Part shown: piece by piece, positions 55,128 through 64,000 of the stretch
Layout of the letters: every line of letters starts with the position of its first letter
Position numbering within the stretch: the first letter of the stretch is position 1
Source of the DNA: Cercospora beticola
Lineage: Eukaryota; Ascomycota; Dothideomycetes; Mycosphaerellales; Mycosphaerellaceae
Direction of reading: 5' to 3'
DNA: 64,000 bases
Assembly: GCF_033473495.1 (NCBI RefSeq)
Contig: NC_088936.1
Coordinates: 2,914,001-2,978,000, forward strand
Notes under the pieces: generated by a model
Database searches by the model: none
What the model was told of the DNA's origin: nothing
What the model saw: only the letters and a program-made list of their open reading frames with translations
Position numbers and translations under genes: made by a program

Positions 55128-56762
55128 TCAATTGAGCTTGAAGCCGCCAGGCACGAGCCGCTGAAAGATTTGGTCCGGATCATATTTCTTGCTGACTTCT
55201 TTCAAGAATTGCAAGTTGTGCGCTCCATAGCTTGCAAGCGGGTTTTGGAATGGTGCTGCGTAATTCAGGTACTCAAAAGGATAGCCGACATCGTGGACAG
55301 CGATGTATGTTTGGACCAGAGTTAGCCACTTCTGAACAGCAGAATTGACCTCGTTGTCGAAGCGAGCATCTTCCCTGCGGTTGCCTTTAGCTTGTGTCGC
55401 ATACACGTTTGCAACACACTCACCACAATGGCATGAGAAACACAATTACTAAGCTCTTGGTCGTGTAATTCAAGCCCATGATGTTGCCGCCTTCGACCAG
55501 CCCGCGGTCATCATAAGCACGCGGAAGTGGCTCGTACTGAACATCCCAGGTCAGATCCGGAACATGGCTCAGCGTCTCGTAGACATCCCGCGTAATCTGG
55601 TGGATCTTCTCGAGTACGGGTACAGAGTCAATGGCCATCGGCTGTACCGTCACGGTTGCAAATGTGACCCTGCTCAGGTTAGATCGCGTCATGAGAGAGT
55701 TTGGAGAAAATCTCACCGAGCAACCGGCGGAATACTATTTGGAAAATCAGCGAACGTCGTCCAGCCCGTGCTGTTCGCCAGTTTGTTCCCTGAGAAAAGA
55801 GGATCGTAGGCCCATAGTGCCGAAGTCTCATCGACTGCATCAATCGAGGATACCCAGTTGATGATCTGGTCCTGGGATGAAGTTTTGGTGTGCACAAACT
55901 CGAGAGCCACCAACGAAGCGTCATCATCTCCTTCGGCCACCTTTTCGACAAACTGCTGAAAGGACTGAAAGGTCGTGTTTGTATCCGTTGCGGGAAGTGC
56001 GAAAAACCCTCCCCAGATCTTTTGGTCGTGCTTGAAAGTCGCAATGTCAAAGCTGGTGACGATGCCGAAGTTGTTGCCGCCGCCCTTCAATGCCATGAAG
56101 AGGTCACTGTCACTACTAGCATTGACGTTCCTTACCTCTCCCGAGGCGAGCACGATCTCGTAGTTGAGAACATTGTTCGCGACCCACCCAACCTTGGGAG
56201 TGAGCCACGAATACCCACCGCCCAGCACAAGACCTCCTACACCTACAGTCTTGACTCGACCGCCAGGGATTGCCACTCCGCTTCCGTTGAGCTGATTGTA
56301 GGCATGGCCCCAGGTACCTCCAGCGCCGAGTCGAGCGAAGCTTCTGTCGGGCGACAAAGCTGTGCGATTGAGGAAAGAGAGATCAATGACAACACCATGG
56401 TCGATGCTGTTCGCTCCAGACCAAGGCGTGTGACCTCCAGCCTTGATGGCGAATTCACACTCGCCCTCCACCAGAACAGTCACAGCTTGGGCAACGTGCT
56501 CAGCATGATGTGGCTTGATGATACAGGTTGGATTGAGGCGAGCATTGGTCGACCAGCGGGTGTTCTGAACGGCAAAATCAGTGTCGTTGTGGCCGTAGAA
56601 GGATTGTGCTCCCAGTTTGTTCTCAAGGTTACGGCACTAGTGGACAGTCAGTAGATCTTGGGTGAGTTGTCGTACTCAAGCACCCACGCATTGCGACACA
56701 TCTGCAGTAGTGAAGGTGATGAGCGCTATGAGCGCAACTCCTAGAGCCTTGAGCAATGCCAT
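55128..56762 (-). CDS. Secreted FAD-linked oxidoreductase, berberine-bridge type
   Basis: Four exons (56762-56688, 56636-55717, 55669-55424, 55374-55128) give 495 residues. A signal peptide (MALLKALGVALIALITFTT) precedes the FAD-binding PCMH-type domain: PHHAEHVAQAV, then FAIKAGGHTPWSGANSIDHG, whose His is the usual covalent flavin site. GGRVKTVGVGGLVLGGGYSW and LFMALKGGGNNFGIVTSFD follow. The second covalent Cys of true berberine bridge enzymes is not seen at the expected place (LTPKVGWVANN), so flavin attachment is probably single. The C-terminal BBE segment has YLNYAAPFQNPLASYG and KEVSKKYDPDQIFQ. Such enzymes oxidise sugars, alcohols or alkaloid intermediates; the substrate cannot be read. 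Convergent with the MFS gene, with stop codons only 50 bases apart. Confidence 0.9.
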
Positions 56763-57324
56763 GATTCTGCCGCCGATGGGGAGACGGAGGATGTAGAGAT
56801 CAGCAGCTGCAATGAGAGGTGTGTGAAGTGACGAAGAAGCGTGGAAGTCATGAGATGCAAAGGCAGAAATGGCGGTCCTGCATTATACGCAGGGAAGTTT
56901 CACCCAGCAGGAGCGAGCCATGCATCACAGTGGAGACTGGTGCGCGACATGGCTTCATCGCGTCTCCAGCGAGACCTGAACCATTCAACAAGCACCATCG
57001 CTCTCGGAGACACTCCCGGCGGTGGTGGTCGACAGTGAGGAACGCCAATGAGACGTGCATACTGGTGTGCTGGCTACGGGCGTCTGGCGCGTATGATGCG
57101 TGATCGTCCTGCGTGTGTTGCCGAATGGGCTCGTTTTGTGCATGTACATGTGGAGGAGGATGGATGTTGTGGAGCACAAATGGGAGCAGACTGGAGACCA
57201 CCGCCTTCTCCCAGAAATCTTGGCGACTCGGCTCACTTGCTGGGATGCAAGCTGTCCAGAAACACCGCTCCTCGATCGTCTTCGCTGCTCACCTCCCTTC
57301 CGTTTAGACAATTCGCGAGCAAAC
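56763..57324. promoter_or_regulatory. Divergent promoter region
   Basis: Between the start codons of the FAD oxidoreductase and glucosidase II beta genes. Several short frames, none supported. Confidence 0.5.
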
Positions 57325-59114
57325 ATGAGAGGTGCAGCCGTGGCCCTGGTGGCCCTCGAATGTGTCGCCTTTTCACATGCCGCTCGCCCACGTGGAGTAG
57401 GTCCGGATTGTACGTCCAACAAGTCCATCTTAGTCTCTCTCCTAGCCATTGAACTGCTAAACTAACATCCATGTCCAGTCGCCAAATTCTACGAAGACAC
57501 GACCACATTCAAATGCATCACAAACCCCTCTGTCACACTCTCCTTCGCTCAAGTCAATGACGATTACTGCGACTGCCCGGATGGGTCAGACGAGCCAGGG
57601 ACCGCCGCATGTGCCCACATATCCTCATCATCTCCCCACACACTCGAGAACCCTCCGAATGTTTCGAATGCTTTACCTGGTTTCTATTGCAAGAATAAAG
57701 GACATAGACCGAGCTATGTTCCCTTCACCAACGTGAACGATGGGATCTGCGATTATGAGCTGTGCTGCGATGGCAGCGAGGAGTGGGAAGGCATTGTCAA
57801 ATGCCAGGATAAATGTGCAGAGATTGGCAAGGAGTGGAGGAAGCATGACGAGGCAAGGACGAAAAGCCTGAATGCTGCCAACAAGAAGCGAGCGGAACTG
57901 GTTAAAGAGGCACAGCGACTACGGAAGGCTGTTGAGGATCGCTTGCAGAGTCTAAAAGCAGAGGTCGAGGCAGCTGAGATTAAAGCCAAGAGCATGGAGC
58001 AAGAGTTGAAGGACGTACAACGGAGCGAAGCAGGCAAGACTGTCAAGGCTGGTCCTGGCAAGGGTGGCAAGTTGAGCCAGCTCATCGAAATCGCACGCAC
58101 GAGAATGGACGAATTGAGGAATAACCTGGTCCGGACACGAGCCGAGCTCTCGCTCAACCGCGACAGGCTGAAGAAGCTCGAGAGTCTGCTCACGACGTTC
58201 AAGGAGGAATACAACCCTAATTTTAACGACGAGGGTGTCAAGCGGGCCGTCCGAGCTTGGGAAGACTACGCTGCGAGCTACACTCTTGCGGCAGAGCCCA
58301 ACGACGCCCAAGAGCGAGATATGCAGGAGCTCATCAAGGCGGACTCTGAGAATGGTCTCGACTGGGACCAGTACGTTGAGGAGGAAAGCGAGACTGATAT
58401 TCGTAAGTGGCCCTCTCCCTGTTTCCCATCACTTGACTCCAAGCTAACCACATCCCAGTCTACTCCTTCACAAGCTACCTCCCACCCTCCATCCGCTCCT
58501 TCGTGGACAACAAACTCCACGACCTCCGCCAAACCCTGATCGACAACGGCATCCTCGCAAACAACGCCGCCTCCTCCGGCACCGAAACCAAAAAAGTCAC
58601 CGAAGCCCGTGAACGACTCACAGCCGCCAACAAGGCCCTCGAAGACTCCAAAAAGTCTCAAACCGAGCACACCGATGACCTCGCCAGACATTTCGGCCCC
58701 GACGATGTCTTCCGCGCACTCAAAGATGTCTGCGTCTCCAAAGACTCTGGCGAATACACCTACGAATTTTGCTTCATGGGTCGCACGAGTCAGAAATCTA
58801 AAAAGGGTGGCGGAAGCACGAATATGGGCTCTTACAACCGAATCGAAACGATCACCGTCGACGAGGACCTACCGACGAACGGCAAAGGTCTGGGCAGAGG
58901 CGAGAGGATCGCAATGAAGCACGAGAATGGTCAGCATTGCTGGAACGGACCCAATCGCTCCACGACGGTGATTCTGGCCTGTAGTGAAGAAAACGAGATC
59001 TGGAAGATCATGGAGGAGGAGAAATGTGTGTATAGAATGGAAGTGGGGACGCCCGCGGTTTGTGGCGTCGAGGTTTTGAAGACGCAACAACAGGCTGGTC
59101 ATGATGAGTTGTAA
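57325..59114 (+). CDS. Glucosidase II beta subunit (PRKCSH family)
   Basis: The beta subunit retains and activates glucosidase II, which trims glucose from N-glycans in the ER during the calnexin cycle. Exons 57325-57409, 57479-58402 and 58459-59114 give 554 residues. A signal peptide (MRGAAVALVALECVAFSHA) is followed by RPRGVGPDFAKFYEDTTTF and two LDLa-like repeats (DDYCDCPDGSDEPGTAAC and NDGICDYELCCDGSEEW). A coiled coil runs from about 165 to 295. The MRH (mannose receptor homology) domain near the C-terminus contains EYTYEFCFMGRTSQ, HCWNGPNRSTTVILAC and EEKCVYRMEVGTPAVC. The protein ends in HDEL, the ER retrieval signal. All parts expected of this family are present. Confidence 0.95.
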
Positions 59115-59734
59115 GAAAGAATAGAGACGTCAGTAAATGGGGCGCAAAACAGTAGAGGACGCCTTGTGGGGTTGTAGTTAGTATATGCAGTACTATGTAT
59201 CTCTGCTACCAGCCGTTCCCAGCCCTTTTGCGCTTTTTCATTAGCCTTTGAAGCTCGAAAATTCTTGGTTGTTGTGCCATTGACAAACTTGCGAGGCCCA
59301 GGCTATAATTCCAGAGATTCACCCGTTCAATCACTCCCAGATCAGCTGAGTCGGTAACGAGAGACCGACGCAAAGCCCATCGTGTATCGCTCTCATTCAT
59401 CATGAGGCTTCGTCCGAAATGTGTCGAAGCAGCACCCTCATGTCCTATTCCAAAATGTTCCACCAACGCCACGCGTCCGGATTTTTTCTCAAGCAGCTCA
59501 TTCCCCATATGCACGTAAGAGACATTTCCCCCGACCAAAAGCGCCTCGCGAAAAGCATGTAAGAAACATCTTCTCATTTTCCCAAGCGCGAAAGACTTGT
59601 TTCATTCCCATCGCTGAAACGCCACTCGCTTGCTATGCACCACAAAACAACACGCTCGAGATTTTTGCCTCTCCTGGAAAACAACCAAAGCAAAAGTACG
59701 CTGATCGATCTGAATCATACCGAATGCCCACGCT
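59115..59734. other. Intergenic region between convergent genes
   Basis: 3' flanks of the glucosidase II beta gene and the BTB gene. A 123-codon minus frame (59577-59206) has no recognisable domain and is probably fortuitous. Confidence 0.45.
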
Positions 59735-62035
59735 TCATTTAGCGACATCGGCATCGGAAGAGCTGGTGGGAGTATCGATGCCACGTCTTCGACGCGACAG
59801 CCGGAAGCCCGCGCGTGTGTGATGCGATGGCTCCACAGATTCTTCCCAGTATAAATTCTGCACTTGCTGATTCTCCGAAGTCCCGTCATCGCGACCGAGA
59901 GCGCGGGCTCGCAGCGCTTTATGTCGACGAACTTCACGCTCATTGACAACTTGGCGCATGATGCTGCCCACAGTGTCGGCTCCCAAACGACCAGCGAGTG
60001 CAGGGTGCTCCAGCAAGTATTTGAGCAGGGGAAACGGGAGTGAAAGTAGTACAGATGATACAGCAGTGGTCGCAAATGATGGGCGCTGGTGATCATCGTT
60101 GGCCATTTCTCCAAATCGAATTTTGCTCAATCGGGGGTCTGATCTTGATGACTTGCTCTCATGCTGGTGTGCGTACACTGGCAGGCGGGGGAAGGAGGGA
60201 GACTGAGGTGCGGAGGAATCGATGTAAAAGTTCGGTGGGAGGTTGTGGGCAGCGAATTCGAGCGCCCGTGCAAGCAGAGCCGAGGAGTGAGGTTCGTAGG
60301 TCGGTGATCCACCAGCTTCCGGCTTCGTCGAGGAGGAGTCACTCGAACACGTGCTCGTCTTCTCCTCACTGCCATCCTCGATTGGCCACATTTGCCCCAG
60401 TCCTCCGTCAAGTGCGAACGCAAGAATGGATGTGATGGTGTCCCATTGCACATGGAGCGCCGCAATCTCAACACCACGCTGAGCCACTGCATGGATGTTG
60501 AGCCAAGCGCCAGTAGCAATGTACTGCAAGGCAACCTCCACTCGATCTTCGCCAGTGGTGTTGGGGCCCAAATTGTACAGATCGAAAGGCGGCAATGGCC
60601 CACCGTAAAGGTAGCGAACAGAGTCCACGAATGGGCTGATTCGCACATAACGTCCACTCAGCGGAACGTTCAGCTGTGATTTTGATTGAGGTAACGTCGG
60701 CGCTACGTTGTTGCGAATGATCTCGGACAATCGAGGACTGCGTGCCAGTATAAGTTTGTGGCCATCCAGCTCGAGGTGAGTGGACGTTTCCTCCTCAGAC
60801 ACCAGAATGTGGCAATCAGCGAACGCAGGATTGCGAAATTGCGATGTTACATGATCACGCATCGATTCCGCATTCTCCAAGCCAGCAGCCATCTCTGGAT
60901 GGTGGAAGTTGGGTGGCGGAGGGCCCATGTGGTGTGGGAAGGGAGGTGGGATATTCCTGCTTCCGAAAGTAGATTTGTGGTCAGGGTAAATTGCTTTAGC
61001 GCTATCGATGCTCTGGTCGAGCCCAATGGGCGACTGCAGATCGATACCCGCTCGTGATGATGCATGCGAGCCAGAACGTGATCGTGGCCCATAGCCGTTT
61101 GCTGCGACGACGCCATTGGGTGTAAAGTCTCCCCTCGTGGGGTAGCGCGGAGGAGCATGGGTGTGGTGGTGGGCGACATGTTGCGATGGAGCGAAACCCT
61201 GCCTATTCGCGAGCTGCGACGGTGGCGGATGTCCGTTCTGGTAGCGCTGAGGTGGTGGTTCCGAAGCATGATGTGCATGATTGTAGTTGTGTGCCAGCGG
61301 TGGAGCTGGAGGGGGTGGCATAAAAGCCGAGCCCATGCCTGGTGGGGGCGCTGGGGAAGATCCAGAAGACTCATTTCCACCGAAGACAATGCTGCCGGCG
61401 CTCGGGTGCACGGAATGTCCATAAGGTGGAGCGGCTGGCCGGTACTGCATTGATGCTGCGGACAGCGGAGTCTGCTGCTCCGCTGATGGTATAAAGGCAG
61501 GTGGCAGCTCCGTGCGAATAGGCCGCATGTCGAATCGGTCTGCCGGCTTTCGCCCAGATGCTGGACTGTTCGGGCCGGTGGAGCTGGAGGCAGGAGCGTG
61601 GCCGTTCGTGAGCGGAGTGATGTGTGAAGGCGCCTCACTGGACGCAGGTTCCGGAGTAGCTCCGTTTGACACAGACGCAGCGCCGCTTCCTCTTGACACG
61701 GGTGTCTCTGCTGACGGCCGAGTGTGGACGTCCTGCTCTTGCTCTTGCTGGGCTCCAGCTGTTGGCAGCTGCTCTGACCCTCGTGCCTCCTCCGCCATCA
61801 CTCTTTCCTCAATCTCACCGTTCTGGCCCTTTTCGGATCTTGGTGGCGAAGTGGTGACCGGAGTGCTCGCCTTCACAGCTGCATTCTTCTGGGCCGATGC
61901 CCGGACATGCGGCGGCTGCTGCTGTTTCGGCTTGCTGAAGGCGAGCGGGATGGCAGGCAGCACACGTCCAGTGCTACGTGTCGGTCGGTGTCCGTTCGAG
62001 CCGTGGGCGACGGTTCCATTGTGTAGCGGCGTCAT
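59735..62035 (-). CDS. BTB/POZ-like protein with long Pro/Ser-rich N-terminus
   Basis: Single exon, 766 residues. Residues 1 to about 385 are Pro/Ser/His-rich and disordered. A BTB/POZ-like fold starts near 400: FRNPAFADCHILVSEEETST then LELDGHKLILARSPRLSEII and VRYLYGGPLPPFDL. This is the usual pattern of a domain that turns an internal strand and keeps the H-K-x-x-L-A-x-x-S motif. A helical region follows (IATGAWLNIHAVAQRGVEIA), and the C-terminus is basic (SRRRRGIDTPTSSSDADVAK). BTB domains form dimers and can bind Cul3, but in fungi most such proteins are uncharacterised. No zinc finger or kelch repeat is present. Confidence 0.8.
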   Translation of the reverse strand: MTPLHNGTVAHGSNGHRPTRSTGRVLPAIPLAFSKPKQQQPPHVRASAQKNAAVKASTPVTTSPPRSEKGQNGEIEERVMAEEARGSEQLPTAGAQQEQEQDVHTRPSAETPVSRGSGAASVSNGATPEPASSEAPSHITPLTNGHAPASSSTGPNSPASGRKPADRFDMRPIRTELPPAFIPSAEQQTPLSAASMQYRPAAPPYGHSVHPSAGSIVFGGNESSGSSPAPPPGMGSAFMPPPPAPPLAHNYNHAHHASEPPPQRYQNGHPPPSQLANRQGFAPSQHVAHHHTHAPPRYPTRGDFTPNGVVAANGYGPRSRSGSHASSRAGIDLQSPIGLDQSIDSAKAIYPDHKSTFGSRNIPPPFPHHMGPPPPNFHHPEMAAGLENAESMRDHVTSQFRNPAFADCHILVSEEETSTHLELDGHKLILARSPRLSEIIRNNVAPTLPQSKSQLNVPLSGRYVRISPFVDSVRYLYGGPLPPFDLYNLGPNTTGEDRVEVALQYIATGAWLNIHAVAQRGVEIAALHVQWDTITSILAFALDGGLGQMWPIEDGSEEKTSTCSSDSSSTKPEAGGSPTYEPHSSALLARALEFAAHNLPPNFYIDSSAPQSPSFPRLPVYAHQHESKSSRSDPRLSKIRFGEMANDDHQRPSFATTAVSSVLLSLPFPLLKYLLEHPALAGRLGADTVGSIMRQVVNEREVRRHKALRARALGRDDGTSENQQVQNLYWEESVEPSHHTRAGFRLSRRRRGIDTPTSSSDADVAK

Positions 62036-62713
62036 GGTGAGCAGAATGGCAGCAGCTTCAGAATGGCAGTGCTTGCTGTTTGCCGGCCAGTTTTCCCGCG
62101 GCGGCCGATGATGTCGTTGATGGGCGACCCCAGGAGCTGGGTGGTGATCAGTAATTGGAGACTCCTGGAGCGCCGGTCACTGCACGCTGCACGTGGCAGT
62201 TCACTTCACAGTCGAAAGTGCGAGTGTTGGCGAGAGACAGAGAGAGCCGGCAATGCGGTAGTGGTTACTCATTTCTCCGCTTGTTCAAACTTTGGTGGAG
62301 TCTGCCGTCATCCCGAATCGGCTCACCTGCCTATCTTCGCACGCATGAATAATCAACATGGCCCGACCTACTTCACTTCACACTCCATCCGTCTCTGCTC
62401 CCTCACCCCCTTTCGGAAACTTGTTGGCCGCATGTCCTGATGGGCCCCCGCACCTCACGCCAGGCTCACTCTCTCGCGCGGCATACTCTCTTGCCGCAGC
62501 ACCCTGCTTACCGAACTTGTACTTCACACATTGAGACAGGTAGCTCTTCGAGAAGCATGGCAACTTCATACGAACTATGGAAGATTCGAACATTTTCCAG
62601 AATATAGCGTTCTGAGCCGTAAGCTCCTTGCCCACTACAAACAAATCTTATTCCAATGTGTACCATCAACGACTGGCCTCAAAGGATTTCTTCTAATCCA
62701 CTACCACCAAAGT
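62036..62713. other. Intergenic region
   Basis: 5' flank of the BTB gene and 3' flank of the SRPBCC-like gene, both on the minus strand. No supported coding sequence. Confidence 0.5.
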
Positions 62714-63216
62714 CTACTTTGTGGTCTCCTGCTTCAGCAACACCTTTCTCGCCTCATCATGGCTCTCGCGGATGAAAGGGACCAGCCATTCTTGAAGCTG
62801 GGATACAACCTCCGGGGAAGGGAATTCTTTGACATCGAGTCTCCAAGTGACGCGCGTGGATGTTGCTGTCAGAGATTCCATCTTGGTGCTTCCTCTGGAC
62901 CCGTTGACTGGCGAACTGTCTCCGGTATCCACCACATAAGAGGTGAAGTGGTCCTTGGCATCGAAGATCTCCAGAGTCTCGTTATAATTTGCCTCGCTGC
63001 CCTTGAGTTTGACGACTCTGACTGCACCATATTCTGGAAATTTTGGTGTATCTTCAGGCACTGTGCAAGACTCCATGCCTGGCATCCACTCGGTGAGCCT
63101 CTCCAGCGCCGACATCAGGTTCCACACGGCTCCACTGGTTGCTCAATGGTACTCGTCACTTCGCATACTTGCACGAGCCCTTCTCGAGATGCATAATCAT
63201 TCGCTGGCGGGCCCAT
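62714..63216 (-). CDS. SRPBCC/START-like (polyketide cyclase-type) protein with apparent frameshift
   Basis: The downstream frame (63127-62714) reads WNLMSALERLTEWMPGMESC, then VRVVKLKGSEANYNETLEIF, VTWRLDVKEFPSPEVV and a C-terminal helix LQEWLVPFIRESHDEARKVL. This is the strand-helix pattern of an SRPBCC ligand-binding domain. The expected first strand, EVTSTIEQPVE, is present just upstream but in a different frame that opens at an ATG at 63216 (MGPPANDYASREG). The two frames meet near 63122-63135, where one extra base would join them as VEAVWNLM. As given, only a truncated protein could start at a later ATG (63115). It is either a pseudogene, a sequencing error or an unusual splice. A hydrophobic ligand is typical for the family. 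Confidence 0.6.
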
Positions 63217-64000
63217 CTTTCCTGGTGTTTGGTTTCAGGTCTGTGTGTTTCAAGTGTTGAGTCCGTGAAGTGCTGATATATTGTGCTTTTATGTCGTGCA
63301 TAGCATCTATCGTCTCGGATAAACCCATGTTGGGCCACCCTGCTCGACCCCAGACGATATGTAAGCAACTGATTCATCGCTATCGATCCGAGGTAGCACT
63401 CGTGCTTGCTATCAGTGCTTTTTCACTGAGCCGGAACTGGCGCCGCCGATGAGAGCTTTATGAAAATTCAATCTCTATCTCAACGCTGTGAGGAGCTTTG
63501 CTTACAACGACGGCTGTCACGATGTGCACGTAGCTTCTCCGCTGTACATCGACCAAGCTAACTCCGTTCGCTACCGCCGTTGGAGGAGCTTTGAGTCTAG
63601 TCGACGTGAGACTTCACATCTCCTGTGCATTTCAACTTTCCACTGGCAATCCATAGCAGCGACCAGCGAAGAGCACCTTTGGGTATTAGCGAGCACTGCT
63701 TGATACCGATCCTGCTTTGCGACTGGCCGTTTGCAGTCAATGGGCAGCCGGCGGAGCCGTTGCTCCGAATTGAGAGCCAGTTGGCATCGTCACCGCGACG
63801 CGCACTCGTGGCACGGATGGACGTTTCAAGGTTTCCTCGACAAGATAAAGGCGGCCAAGGCCTACGAGCTGTCTTGACCACATTGCATGTCTCTGCCAAC
63901 CATAACTGACAATCGTCAAAACACACACTTCTCGCAAGAACGATGTAGGTCGTGACTCCTTAACACGAAATTCACTGAATCATGCCTGCTTTGATCTCAA
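63217..64000. other. Terminal region without a supported gene
   Basis: Short frames on both strands, none with a domain. It probably contains the promoter of the SRPBCC-like gene and flanking sequence of a gene beyond the window. Confidence 0.45.

Noticed and set aside
1..64000. tRNA genes, rRNA, CRISPR arrays, transposon ends
   Set aside because: By eye I found no cloverleaf with proper A and B boxes, no regular repeat-spacer arrays and no terminal repeats; a covariance or repeat search would be needed for certainty.

Overview
The window is nuclear DNA from a filamentous ascomycete, most likely a Dothideomycete (class-level inference). It has short GT-AG introns of mostly 45-70 bases, monocistronic genes on both strands, and fungal families such as DASH Spc19, a fungal-type annexin, an NRPS-like ATRR enzyme and GT90. 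I see no operons, CRISPR arrays, tRNA or rRNA genes, and no clear transposon. Most of the window is gene-dense and ordinary. Exon junctions were placed by hand, checking splice motifs, reading phase and total length.

Left part (1-21100): a small orphan gene; a protein with half a RING motif; a membrane-anchored GT90 glycosyltransferase; a large secreted cysteine-rich protein with a duplicated module; NTF2 and the INO80 subunit Arp8 in divergent orientation; an annexin with a long disordered N-terminus; a weak region (17.3-19.7 kb) with a transcription-factor-like ORF that lacks a DNA-binding domain; and the catalytic subunit of molybdopterin synthase with a lysine-rich tail.

Middle (21900-45700): a CFIm68/CPSF6-like RRM-RGG protein, a septin-type GTPase, DASH subunit Spc19, a short CCCH zinc-finger gene that seems to carry a one-base frameshift, Mediator subunit Med12, the six-exon gene for the ER chaperone subunit Asterix, a three-exon orphan, a head-to-head pair of related F-box proteins, a dual-specificity phosphatase, and a coiled-coil protein. 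A perfect 26-bp palindrome lies upstream of the three-exon orphan.

Right part (45700-64000): after a 2.85 kb gene-poor stretch comes an A-T-R-SDR NRPS-like protein matching the glycine betaine reductase ATRR. It is followed by a monocarboxylate-type MFS transporter and a secreted berberine-bridge-type FAD oxidoreductase, so these three may form a small metabolic cluster. Then come the beta subunit of ER glucosidase II (ending in HDEL), a proline-rich BTB protein, and an SRPBCC/START-like gene that also appears to have a one-base frameshift.

The points most worth a second look are the ATRR neighbourhood, the duplicated-module cysteine-rich surface protein with dibasic sites, the F-box pair, the palindrome, the two apparent frameshifts, and an in-frame alternative first exon in ARP8.
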